From Cladocopium goreaui (taxonomy: Eukaryota > Sar > Dinophyceae > Suessiales > Symbiodiniaceae), in assembly GCA_947184155.2 (NCBI GenBank), contig CAMXCT020000466.1, forward strand, positions 62,001-126,000: a stretch of 64,000 nucleotides of DNA. Direction: 5' to 3'. The notes under the pieces are model-generated. The model saw only the letters and a program-made list of their open reading frames with translations, did no database searches and had not been told where the DNA came from. Shown piece by piece: positions 9,027-21,600 of this stretch (positions within the stretch are counted from its first letter, which is position 1; the number at the start of each line of letters is the position of its first letter). Position numbers and translations under genes: made by a program.

Positions 9027-12000
9027 TCAAAATGCACACGGGGCAGAGTTGTGAGCGTACAGTTATTTAAAAAGCGCTTAGTGGATTGTGTGTCTGCGTG
9101 TGTTTTCACCCGGCACTCAAACAAACGCAATGGGTAAAGTTTTGATTGGGGCGATTTGGATTGGATATAAAGGCAGACGGACACCAAAGCGTTTCTAAAG
9201 ATTTGGGTGTCAACCGGCTTAGTTTCCGTTCATGGACTTGTCTGTATCATCGCATGGTTCGTTGAACAGTAATCGGGGGAAAAATTTTGGTAATCGCAAT
9301 GCGCTGTGTAAGAAGTAAGATGGGCAATGGATGAAATGTTTGCATGATTTTTTGATGTGTTTATTTCAAACGTACCTTGTGAACCGTGGATCACGGTAGC
9401 GAAGGATAATCATCCAAATGTGAACACAATCGACACAGTCTCATTTCGATGGTGAAATTGGTTCAAAACATGCACTTGGACTATGAAACGAATTAAATAA
9501 ATGCACTTGCGCGTGCAACTGATGCTACATCATCACCTGTTGATGCAGATGTTGGTACGCTATTTATTGGATTGGGCAGGGGATGGGGTTCTATGAGTTC
9601 CATGGGTTAGCCTGACAAGTAATTGCTCTCTGAACGGATGTTTTGCGTTGGTTCTTTGTTTGGTTTGTGAGGTGCGCGTCTTGTTTTCTTGTGTAGAGTT
9701 GTTTCATTCAGTTTTGCGTATCGGCATTTTAGGGTACTGAATGTATCGGAGTGGGAATTGGTGATGAAAAGTGGGGCGGGACACGAAATTTTTGCCTGCG
9801 TTTGTCGTATGTGGTGCTCGGTGATTTGATTGTCCAGAAGGCAATTTTCTTGTGTTTTGAAACCATGTTTTTGTGTCAAACTAAGAAAATTTCATTGGTA
9901 CAAACTGCATAAACGTTTCCATACTTTAGACAACGACGTTCTGCAAATTCTGCAAATTCCAAAAATGTTATTCTGTAAATAGACTGACGGAATTTTGGCG
10001 ACAAACCGGTGTGCGCCCGGAGGCGAAACAGATCAACAAAGATTCGTGTATGATTGTTGGCATACTATGTTTGTATTAAAACCGGCATGGGTTCAAACGT
10101 TTTTTGCATAAAACTATTTTCATTGTTGCCATTTGTTTACACCAATCTGCACTGTGCAATCGGTTGTGTTTTAACACCACATTTTAAACATATTTTTGTA
10201 TCAGGTGTTCGCGGAAAAAATCAACAACATGAAAATTTGACGCCCGCAAGGAAACGAATATTGGATTTATAATGTCTATCTATGCATAACTTTTGAACAT
10301 CGAAATTTTATTCGATGATAGCCTCTAGCGCTTCGAAAACCGTGGTGACGATGCAATTGACCCCATCAGAGACATCGAATGAACGGTACCACTTCGGGAG
10401 GCGGTCGCCATCGGAAACGTTGCACGTGTTCGTGACGGTGTATTTTTCGGAACGTTTGCGGAAAAAATAACAGAACTGTTCAAAAATGTGAAGGTTGACA
10501 GAAGTGTTTGGTTTGAAAACAACTTTACGGAGAGCGATTCATTAGATGTAGATCTGGCAGGTCAACACTGACGTTGAACCTGAAAAAAACATACCGGCAA
10601 GTACAACGAACGTGCTGTTGAATGTTTTGCTGACATTTGATGCCTCCATCCGGCTAAAAACGACTGCAATGTAACGAACCGATTTCCTGAACACATTTTC
10701 CTGTTCAATGCTTGCACGATATCATGTGAGTCACGGTCAAAATGGTTGAAAACCACTTTAGTATTGAAGGATTTTTTTTGTCAGAAATGTGCACACAACA
10801 CTGAAAAACGATAGGCCCCCCCAAAAACGACAACCTGGGACCTACCACCAAAGTCCATTAAACTTTGCGTAGCCCAAGCAAATATTGTTGTGCACATTCA
10901 CAGAACGGGCAAAAGCCGATTATGCAAATTCAACTTGCGGCGCCCTGTTTCCTGCAGTTACCATATCATTTGGCATCAAACTCGTTTGCGCCCCCCCCCT
11001 CTCTCTCTCTCTGTCTCTCTTTCTCGTTCAGTTTTTTTTCACTTCTCTTTCTCTCTCTCTCTCTCTGTGTCTCTGGCTGTCTCTGGCTGTCTGTCGCTTT
11101 TGTGGCAAATGTCCCGTGGCCAAGCCATAGAACCATTTCCATAACTTTAGAAAGGAACTGAAAAAGGCAAATGAAAGGAAAATGAAGGAAAATGAAAGAA
11201 AATGCATACAAATGAATGCGAAATGAAAGGAACATGAAGTGTTGCCGAAGCACCTGAAACCAACAAAACAACTCGTCGATCAGCGATCCATTTCCGAACC
11301 TGTTTCGGAATGGAGATAATTTCAGGTTGGATTTCGACCATTTTACAGCCAACAACGTCTTCAGTACGATATTAAAAAATGCCGTTTTCAATTTCCAGCG
11401 CTTCGAAAAATACGTCAATGCGATGAAATCATGTGCGCAACAATTTTGGAAAAACATGCTTAGAGGCGGAAAACTACCTGGTTGGCTTCAATGCCCAAAA
11501 AATGTTACATGCCATGAATGGAAGACAGAAGTTTCCTAAAACATGTTCTCAAAAAATTGAGGCCAATTCATTCCAAAAACTCGCGGTGAGGCCAACTTCA
11601 TCCGCGTCGTTCCTCAATTTTGCCGTGTCGACAACAGCATTCAGACCTATCGTGGGTGGAGGCCTCCGCATCCAAAACAGAAGGGCACGCAACGAACATG
11701 TTTGCCAAATAATGTGCCGTGGTGGTTGCGTTAATTTCATTCAATTTTTTTTGGTTTGGACGTGTGTGTGTGTGCGTTACACAGGCTAAGACATTTTTGT
11801 TGCAACGGGGAGGGGCGCGCTCTCAAACAGATAGGGTTCCTAGAAAATGTAGTCCTGTTTTGTGGGGAAACATTAGTTTTGACTCTTGACAAACGTTTAT
11901 TTTTCAAATATATTTTCCTTCACGGTTTTATGCGCGAAAAAACGGCGGCATTGGAGCAACTCCTGATTTGTGACCCGTTCTTTGCTGCCAGAGGCAAAAA

Positions 12001-12519
12001 CATCGTAAATACCGTGGTTTTGGGTTTCCGAGGCGCAAAAAACATCGCTATTTAGGGCACATTTTGCTCCGAGGATTTCAAAAATACGCGAAAACACCGT
12101 TTATTTGATGATTTTTCCGGGGCGACAAAAATGCGAAAACAAATTGTGTTGCAAAAGCAACAACAACAAGACGAAAAACAAAAAGAAAAACAAACAGAAA
12201 AATGCGACAACAAAATACGTTGCCATTCTCAACTTTGGACAAGCCGATCTCTGTTTTTGCGCTGCAGTTTCCAGAAACAAGCGCTGAGCAATGTCTGGAG
12301 CATGCAGCATCGAAATACGTTGTAAGATGGTTACAACCTGTGGTATGACAAAAACCTGGTTACGGCGCCGGTAGAAGTGCGGCACTTTCAGCGTTTCTGA
12401 ACGTGGACAACCTTTGTGGTTCACATGTCCCCCTCGACATCTCGGTTATTCTTGATCATTGTGGACCAAGCTTGCGCACCACCCGCAAAAACGGGAGCAT
12501 TCGGGAACATCAAGTTACC
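9027..12519. other. Intergenic DNA, no gene recognised
   Basis: Only short frames without domains occur on either strand. Visible landmarks are a CT-rich microsatellite near 10.99-11.08 kb, a GGAAAATGAAA-type purine repeat at about 11.16-11.23 kb, a GT run at about 11761-11773 and an A-rich stretch at about 12.16-12.22 kb. No tRNA, rRNA or transposon domain was recognised. Confidence 0.6.
10990..11085. repeat. CT-rich microsatellite
   Basis: Poly-C followed by runs of TCTCTCTC, broken by GTCTCTTTCTCGTT and ending in CTGTCTCTGGCTGT repeats. The apparent 'LSLSLSL' frames on the plus strand and the Arg/Glu-rich frame on the minus strand are by-products of the repeat. Confidence 0.85.
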
Positions 12520-14390
12520 TGATGAAGATGTTACAACGTATCAAAAACGTCTTGCAAAGTACTTGCCGAAGATGTTACAACGTATCAAGAATGTGTGGGC
12601 AGTAACTTGAAGAATATGTTACAACGTATCATGAGGATTTTGCAAAAGATACATGACAAAAAAATGCCAGTACCAAAAAGACGTACTTGAGAAAAAATTA
12701 AACCACTGTTACAACGAATCAGGAACGTATTGCAAGTATCTTGAAGAAAATGTTACAACGTATCAAAAACGTCTTGCAAATTACTTGCCGAAGATGTTAC
12801 AACGTATCAAGAATGTGTGGGCAGTAACTTGAAGAATATGTTACAACGTATCATGAGGATTTTGCAAAAGATACATGACAAAAAAATGCCAGTACCAAAA
12901 AGACGTACTTGAAAAAAAATTAAACCACTGTTACAACGAATCAGGAACGTATTGCAAGTATCTTGAAGAAAATGTTACAACGTATCAAAAACGTCTTGCA
13001 AATTACTTGTCGAAGATGTTACAACGTATCAAGAATGTGTGGGCAGTAACTTGAAAAATATGTTACAACGTATCATGAGGATTTTGCAAAAGATACATGA
13101 CAAAAAAATGCCAGTACCAAAAAGACGTACTTGAAAAAAAATTAAACCACTGTTACAACGAATCAGGAACGTATTGCAAGTATCTTGAAGAAAATGTTAC
13201 AACGTATCAAAAACGTCTTGCAAATTACTTGCCGAAGATGTTACAACGTATCAAGAATGTTTGGGCAGTAACTTGAAGAATATGTTACAACGTATCATGA
13301 GGATTTTGCAAAAGATACATGACAAAAAAATGCCAGTACCAAAAAGACGTACTTGAGAAAAAATTAAACCACTGTTACAACGAATCAGGAACGTATTGCA
13401 AGTATCTTGAAGAAAATGTTACAACGTATCAAAAACGTCTTGCAAAGTACTTGCCGAAGATGTTACAACGTATCAAGAATGTGTGGGCAGTAGCTTGAAG
13501 AATATGTTACAACGTATCATGAGGATTTTGCAAAAGATACATGACAAAAAAATGCCAGTACCAAAAAGACGTACTTGAAAAAAAATTAAACCACTGTTAC
13601 AACGAATCAGGAACGTATTGCAAGTATCTTGAAGAAAATGTTACAACGTATCAAAAACGTCTTGCAAAGTACTTGCCGAAGATGTTACAACGTATCAAGA
13701 ATGTGTGGGCAGTAACTTGAAGAATATGTTACAACGTATCATGAGGATTTTGCAAAAGATACATGACAAAAAAATGCCAGTACCAAAAAGACGTACTTGA
13801 AAAAAATTAAACCACTGTTACAACGAATCAGGAACGTATTGCAAGTATCTTGAAGAAAATGTTGCAACTTATCAAAAACGTCTTGCAAATTACTTGCCGA
13901 AGATGTTACAACGTATCAAGAATGTGTGGGCAGTAACTTGAAGAATATGTTACAACGTATCATGAGGATTTTGCAAAAGATACATGACAAAAAAAAACAG
14001 TACCAAAAAGACGTACTTGAAAAAAAATTAAACCACTGTTACAACGAATCAGGAACGTATTGCAAGTATCTTGAAGAAAATGTTGCAACTTATCAAGAAC
14101 GTCTTGCAAATTACTTGCCGAAGATGTTACAACGTATCAAGAATGTGTGGGCAGTAACTTGAAGAATATGTTACAACGTATCATGAGGATTTTGCAAAAG
14201 ATACATGACAAAAAAAAAAAAACAGTACCAAAAAGACGTACTTGAAAAAAATTAAACCACTGTTACAACGAACCAGGAACGTATTGCAAGTATCTTGAAG
14301 AAAATGTTGCAACTTATCAAGAACGTCTTGCAAACTACTTGACGAAGATGTTCCAACGTATCAGGAAGGTCCTGCAAGATACTTGAACAG
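12520..14390. repeat. Satellite array, 222-bp higher-order repeat (about 8 copies)
   Basis: The marker GTGTGGGCAGTAACTTG recurs at about 12593, 12815, 13037, 13259, 13481, 13703, 13925 and 14146, a near-constant 222-bp step. Each unit consists of five diverged sub-repeats of about 41-48 bp, most containing TGTTACAACGTATCA. The sub-repeat length is not a multiple of three, so frames rotate and the small open frames are not genes. Copies differ by a few bases and by A-run length. Arrangement seen directly; role unknown. Confidence 0.92.
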
Positions 14391-15790
14391 TTTGTTGCAA
14401 CGTATCAAGAACGTGTTTAAAGTTATTTGATGACGATGGTACAACATATCAGGAACATCTTGCGAATTATTTGGCAAAAATGCTACAACGTATCACGAAC
14501 GTCTGGCAAATAACTTGAAAAATATGTTACAACGTACCAAGAAGATCCCCAAAAGATACGCGAAATAATATTACAACGTATCAAAAAGACGTACTTGAAA
14601 AACCGTTGCAACGTTTCAAGAACGTCTAGCAAGTAGTTTGGAGAAGATGCTAACAATGTATCAAGAACGTCCAGCAAACTACTTGACGAAGATGTTACAA
14701 CGTGTCAGGAACGTCTGGCAACTTACTTGGAGAAATTGTTACAATGTATCAGGAACGTGTTGAAAGGTTTGTGATGAAGATGTTACAACCTATCAGGAAC
14801 GTCTTGCAAGTTACCTGACGAAAAAGGTACAACGTATCAGGAATGTCCTCTGTCTTGCAAGTAACTTGAAGAATATGTTACAATGTATCAGGAGGATCCT
14901 CAAAAAGTACGTGACAAAGATATTACTACGTATCAAAAAGGCGTACTTGAAGAAACGGTTACGACGTATCAAGAACGTCTTGCAAGTTACCCGACGAAAA
15001 TGTTACAACGTATCAGGAACTTGTGACAAAAAAAAATTATTACGTATCAAAGAGACCTATACCTAAAGAAACTGTTACAACGTATCAGGAACGACTGGCA
15101 AGTAGCTTGAAGAAAACGCAACAACGTATCAAGAACGCCTTGCAAGCTGCTTGACGAAGATGTTGCAACGTATCAGGAACGTCTTGCAAGTCACTTAAGG
15201 AAATTGTCACAATGTGACAGGAACGTGTTCAAGTTACTTGAAAAAATGTCACAACGTTTCAAGAACGTTTTGCAATTTACTTGACCAAAATGTTACAACG
15301 TATCAACACCCCCTTGCGTCTTGCCAGTGACTTGAAAAATATGTTACAACTTAGCAAGAGGATCCTCAAAAGACACGTGCCAACAATATTTTACGTATCA
15401 AAAACACGTACTTGAAAAAAATGTTTCAACATATCAGGAACGTTTGTAAGTACTTTGAAAGAAGATGCTACAACGTATCAAGGACGTCTTGCAAACTACT
15501 TGACGAAGATGTTAAAACGTATCAAGAACGTCTTGCAAGATACCTGAAGAATATGTTACAACGTATCAGGAGGATCGTCAAAGGATACGTGACAAAAATA
15601 TTCTTACGTATCAAAAACGCGTGCTTGAAGAATCTGTTGCAATGTATTAGGAACGTCCCGCAAGTAGTTTGAATAAGATGCTACAACATATCAAAAATGT
15701 CCAGCAAGGTACTTGCAGAAGATGTTACAACGTATCAGGGACGCCGATTACTTGACGACGATGTTATAACGTATCAAGAACCTTGCAAGT
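14391..15790. repeat. Diverged monomeric part of the same satellite
   Basis: About 30 sub-repeats of 40-50 bp with the core GTTACAACGTATCA(A/G)GAACGT continue without the strict 222-bp ordering and with many substitutions. This is the usual picture for the older edge of a satellite array whose other end has been homogenised. The array fades out near 15790 (AACCTTGCAAGTTG). Confidence 0.88.
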
Positions 15791-18559
15791 TGTTTGATTG
15801 AAAATTTTATTCAATAAATGAACTGATTTAAGTTCATCCCTTGACAACACTGGGAAGACATCTGTTGTGAACACATTATGAAGCTTAACCATGGCATTTT
15901 TTGGTATTTGGCAACTACCAAAATAAGAATTTCAAACGCAACAATGTTTGCCATAAATGGTTGGGATGCATATTCAACGCAATCTTTGCGTGCAAGGTTG
16001 TTTACAAAGCATCACATACAATCAGCTTCAATTTTTTTCTTTTCGTTCCCGTGTGTTCCATTCCATGAGGCCACAACGCAACACAGCTATTGCAGCACAT
16101 CCTATTTGATATTGACGTGCAGTTGGGTTGGGAATGATCACGCGAAGTTGATTTTGTTCACGTCAGAACATGTCCAAAATGGGCTTTGCCATCCTTTTGG
16201 AGTCAGTGTGTAGCTTTGCGGCTTTTGCATTTTCGCGCCTGTTTTCGCATGTTCGCCTTTCGTGTTTCAGCTCCAGTTTTCGTTTTTTTTTTGGGGCGTT
16301 TTGATGCGACACCGAGTGCACCACCGGGGCCGACACACCCACACACAAATTTCTTGCACAGTGGGCCTGGATGCCGCCCCTTGTCAGGCATATTGGTTTG
16401 CGTCTTCATTTTTGGACGGCTTGGAGCGGAAGTGGCAAAAGTCCGGAAAAATAGACCCATGGACAGGTGCGACGGAAAAATGGAGCGGGGAACATGGGGG
16501 TCAGCAATTGTTGTTCGGTTTTTGTTTGTTTTGAATTGTCATTTTTATCACCAAAAATTGGGCCCAACGCAGTGTCTGATGAGAAGCTGAACAGGAGACA
16601 ATGGGGTCAGACATTGTTTGTGCGTTTTGAAAGCAAATGGCGTGGTTCGCTTTTGTAAAGTTTCAGCGTAAGGTAAATGCAATATTGAGGGCAGCGACAT
16701 TTACACAGTATTGGGTATGAAAACATGGTGGCCTCGATTCGACACTATTCATTGTGCATTTTTGTTTTTTTTTGGTTTCAAGGATCCACTGTTTTGCGTG
16801 CGCTGGTGGCATTTTGGTTGTAAATAAATGCTCTTTCCCGCACGCCGCCAATGAGTCACAGGTCCTGCGGCCCTTTGATCGCAGTATGGATTGCAAATGT
16901 TTACCTTGTGAAAAAATAGTGAAAAAATTGGCAAATCATCAGCATGGGTTGGGCAGTCAACGCGCGTGATGAAATTTTGGAAAAACATTTATTTGTAAAC
17001 GAAGGTGAAATGTCATCCAAAAATTCTTTCGAGTTCGGTGATTCGCATGTTTTAAAATGCGAAAGTTGTTGCTTGCAAAATCACAGCTGTTGTTGGCCAG
17101 TGGGGAAGCCGGCGGTGCTTGGCGTACAGTTCTTGCTGGATGAAAGAAACGGCCTGGTCGCTCCACGTTACCACCGCTGCTGTACAACCGGTGATCAACA
17201 TTGTTTCAGGCGTGCCGGTGTCCCAAAACAAGATTATTTCTTGATTTTTTTCGATTCCTTTACGTGGTGTCCCCTTGGTGGAACATCGCATTCTTATCGT
17301 TCCTTTCTGATCACCATGCCCAATCCGAAACCCAAGCGGGAAAACGAACCACTGGGTTGACTACGGTGTTGCAACATGGTCCGGGCGTGTTTGTCACACG
17401 TAGGCGTATGTACAATTGTTTTCCATTGTGGTGTATTTTTGGCTATCGTCCCACCCGAGTGGAAATTGTACTTATCTGTTTCTAAAAGTTAATGATGTTG
17501 TCAACCCGCAAAGCAAAGAGCATGGGCAGACATTCGCCTGTGTGTATGATGGGTGTTCTTGGGCCTCGTGGTGGCCATATCTGTGGCACGTGGCTTGCTG
17601 CCCGGTGTTTGGTTTGCAAATTCATCGCTTTGGGTCCTGTACAGTGATACGACTTGTGCCGCCTCAGTTGCATTCAGTTGCTGCATTTGTTGCTGCGTTT
17701 CGTCGGGTTCAGAAACCATTGGTGGTGCCATGCGTTACTGCGTTGGAGAAGGGATTCGTGCTAGCCTGTTTGCAGGAATAAAATTGAAACGTGTTTGTTC
17801 CCAAATGTTGCTGTCGCACACCATTATGGGGTGCAACATTGAATTTACAACTTTGGCTCTGCAAACAAAGTATTACTTTTTATACAGCAGTATTTTTTTT
17901 CGGGTGCTGCCCTGCATGTCCAGGAGGAACATTCACACGTGATTGCAATACTATGTTGTGGATGTTTTCGTCTGTACGAACAGTTGTTGAACATGGACAT
18001 ATGCGTGGGACCACTGGACAGTCAGGAGCACAAATTTCGATATAGGCAGAAAAAATGTTTGCAACGAAACTGGATTCTTGCGAAGGAGAATTAAGAACCA
18101 AAACCGACGGCCAAAAAAAATATGCGAGGCGCTTAATTTTGCATACGTCACACAGTTTTTTGTTTTGCAAACGATTCGGGAAAATCACATCCAAATTTTG
18201 CAATCGCTAGCACATTAAAGTTCATTCGTTTTTTGAGTTGCCCGCAGAAAATTGTTTTTGGTTGCCCCGGAGCCACCTTCGGACACACAATTATTCATTC
18301 GTTGTTGGTGTGGCGCGAAGCTGTGCTGTTGAAGCAGGTTGTGGTAGAACATAGCAACTGTGCGAATGCTAAGTTGCCTATTGCGCGTGTTCTCATGTGC
18401 CTTTCAGAAATTTCTTGCCGGAAGGTGTCCTGGGCCTTTGGCATTCCTCTTGGCTCTCAGCTTCAGAACCTGTCCAACTCACAAAAACCAGAATCTTTCG
18501 TGCTTGATTTGACTATTCGTATATATCTAACAATGACTTGAACAATCAGGTCGGCAGGT
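15791..18559. other. Intergenic DNA, no gene recognised
   Basis: Many short frames occur on both strands, none with a domain, signal peptide plus body, or exon-like pattern that I could chain. It lies directly upstream of the G8-domain gene, so that gene's 5' untranslated part and possible extra exons may sit in its right end. Dinoflagellate promoters are poorly defined and none is called. Confidence 0.5.
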
Positions 18560-18640
18560 TTGCACCAGTCCGAAATGCTTCGTTTAGTTGCTTGTTTTTT
18601 CTGTGGCCGAGCCCGATACAGCGTCGGTGCTGGGGTCAAG

Positions 18641-21600
18641 ATGGCTCTTCTTGTGTTGTTTCTTGCATGTATCCCATCCGTTTCTGGCATAAAACGTTGG
18701 AGCAGCATGAAAACTGTTTGCAAAAGTGGTGATGCTTGTTTCGTCCCTGACAATGAACATTGGCTCCTGGATTGGTCACCGCCAAATTTGTCATCATTGA
18801 CGATTCGAGGTAAATTGCAGTGGGACACAGAGACAGCTGGCTTGCAACTCACAGCTGGCCATGTCCTCGTGGAAGGCAACGGCAGCCTCGAAATTGGAAC
18901 AACTCTTAAGCCTATGACCAAGCAAGCTACCATCTACATCAGTGCAGAGTCAGCAGCAGAACATACCTCATTTGGTCAAAGATTTCTTGCAGCCAAAGAC
19001 CATGCAAAAATTTTGATGCATGGAAGGAAATTGATCACTTGGACGCTCCTTGCACAAGATCTTGGAGCTGGATCATCGACTTTGATGCTGCGAGACGATC
19101 CTGTAGAGATGTCGTGGCAGGTGGGTGATACCATTGGCATCGCCACCACTTCCCGTGGTCAGTCCCGACCTTACAAAATCGTATCAATGGGTCCTGGCAA
19201 ACGGATAGAGATTGATCCCCCGGCTTCTGCCGACTACTTGGGTGGATGGCGCCAAATCCGCTACAATGGCCGGTCCAAAGTCTTTGATCAACGCTTCGAA
19301 CTCGCAGCGGAAGTTGTGAATTTGCAGCGATCCATTGCTATCACAGGGCCAGCGAATTGGGACACGTCAGATTGGAAGGGGCTACACACACTGGTCACCG
19401 GAACAGGTTTCATCGATGCCCGCTATATACTTGTTGAAAACTGTGGACAACCTCCACATATAGGTGTCTTGACACAGATTTGATGGTGGTTTCAACCATG
19501 TGTCAAACATGTTTTCAATCTCATAGGATGGATGAGGGTTCCCCTTGACAATTGTTTCTCAGCTGGGGGCCGTCAAACCCCAGGCAGATATTGTCTTCAT
19601 CTCCACTTGATGCATCAGTGCCCTCGCTGTGTTTTGCTGGGCAACGCCGTCGTGAATTCTACGCAGGTTGGGATTACCGTACACGGCACTCATGGAGCCC
19701 AGGTGTCCAAGAACGTCTTGTGGAACACAATGTCTGCGGGTGTGTATGTGGAGGATGGAAACGAGATGAACAACAGCATCTCGCTAGCATTTGGATGCAT
19801 TTCGCACATCTATTTGCTCCAAAAAGTGGCCAGATATCATCAACACATGAGTTCTGTTCTCCTTCAATGTTTCTAGCCTCTCTACCCGTGTTTCATCCCA
19901 GGTATCGAGGAGAATGTGATCATTTGCATGCACCCGGTGCCTGCTCTGAACCCCCTCCCCTGCAACAAAGGCCCTGAAGGCATCTGCCCCGAAGCACGCC
20001 AGGGTTGTACCTATGATCTCTTCAACTCTGGTGGCCGCCTAGCTGGGGTTTACGTGGTGGGCATGACCAACAACTTCTTGAGGACTGACTTGGAATCCCA
20101 GATTTCCATGGATTTCCTGAATCCAAAGATCCTGACATAGCTCAGTAAAACACACAGAAATGAACGAACTCCAGATTCATCGGCTAAGTTTGGTTGTGGC
20201 ATATATTTTGGTGAAAATGCGGGGGTGAATGCGTGCCATCGGTTTCCGTTTTGTTTGATCCACGTCAGAGGGCTATGCGGCTATACATCATATACATCAA
20301 CATGTCAGCCTCTGTGTTCGACAGTGGCCCCTTTGAGGTGATCCAAAAATGTGACGTCTTCTGATGAATATGACATCGAATGATTCATTATTGGTATTTC
20401 CATGTATTTCCCCAAAGACAGACATGATTTTCCATGATTTTCCATGATTTTCCATGATTTTGCCATGATTTGCCATGATTTGCCATGATTTTCCATGTTC
20501 CAGGAACCGCGTGGTGAACATGGAGAATTGTTTCTGGTTCAAAGGAGTGGCTGACCCTGTTGGTCGAGGCCATGCAGCCGGAAAAGTCTGTCCGGTGCAC
20601 CTGCCCTTCGGTCAGATCAAGGGCAACGTGTGCCACGACAACAGACGTTTCGGCAGCTTCGACAGAGATGTGGGAAACATATGGAAGACATATGGAAGAC
20701 ATATCTTGGTGGTTCTATGTGGTTTATGAATCATTAATTATGACTTTTCATCATGAATCATGTTCACGTTTTATTTTTTTTTCACATTTTGGGATGCAGC
20801 AGGAAAACAAAGGGTGTTGTTTTCCGTGCGATATCCCCAATAGGCGCATCAAAAATCGCCCCCGCACGTGAGGTATATATCTCGACTTCCAACGTCCTCG
20901 TATGCTTCCAAGGGATGAGAATGGCTTCGTGGCAGATATTGAAAATCCAACTTCCAACTGCTTCAACGAGGTCGATGCTGATGGGAAAGATACTGGGCTA
21001 GTGCCTGCCAATGTCGTTGAAGACGAGTTGGACTGGCATAATGAGTTTGTGGGCCAGTACACCTTGACAGATGTTCGCTACTCGCGATATGTCGGCATCA
21101 ACAATCAACACTGCATGTACTGGAAATCTTCGAAGAATTTTGCAGATGGAAGTTTGTATCACATCACAGATTCGATTTGCATCAATGCCCCCATAGTGGG
21201 TGACTTGTTTTCAATTCCCGCTGGACAGTTTTTTGGCCCCGCGGGCGGCTTCACCTTCGGCTTGAAGAACGTGACGTTCGTTGGGAGCCCAGGAGGAGGT
21301 GCTGCCTTGGCGGCGGGTCAACATTGCATGGATGGAGGTGCAGGTGGTCCTTGCAATGTCCAGTACCTGCTCGAAAATGTCGACTTTTCAGGTGGGGAGA
21401 AAATCACAGGGTGACCACACTTTGCAGATGTTTGTAGTTGACCCAATGGATTGAGATGCCAGTTGTTTGCAGACCTCGAAGATTTTCTTGGTATACGGTA
21501 TACTTGGATTTATGCCTGCTTTTTGCCAAAACTCTCAGGTGTCTCAGCGACTGGAAAGCTCATCCAGCACGGTGTGAACAGCAAACCTGAGGGCAAAGTC

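Noticed and set aside
12416..15672. Several 60-86-codon frames reading MLQRI.N.L.V in the satellite
   Set aside because: Sub-repeat length is not a multiple of three, so the same peptide appears in rotating frames; no start or domain context.
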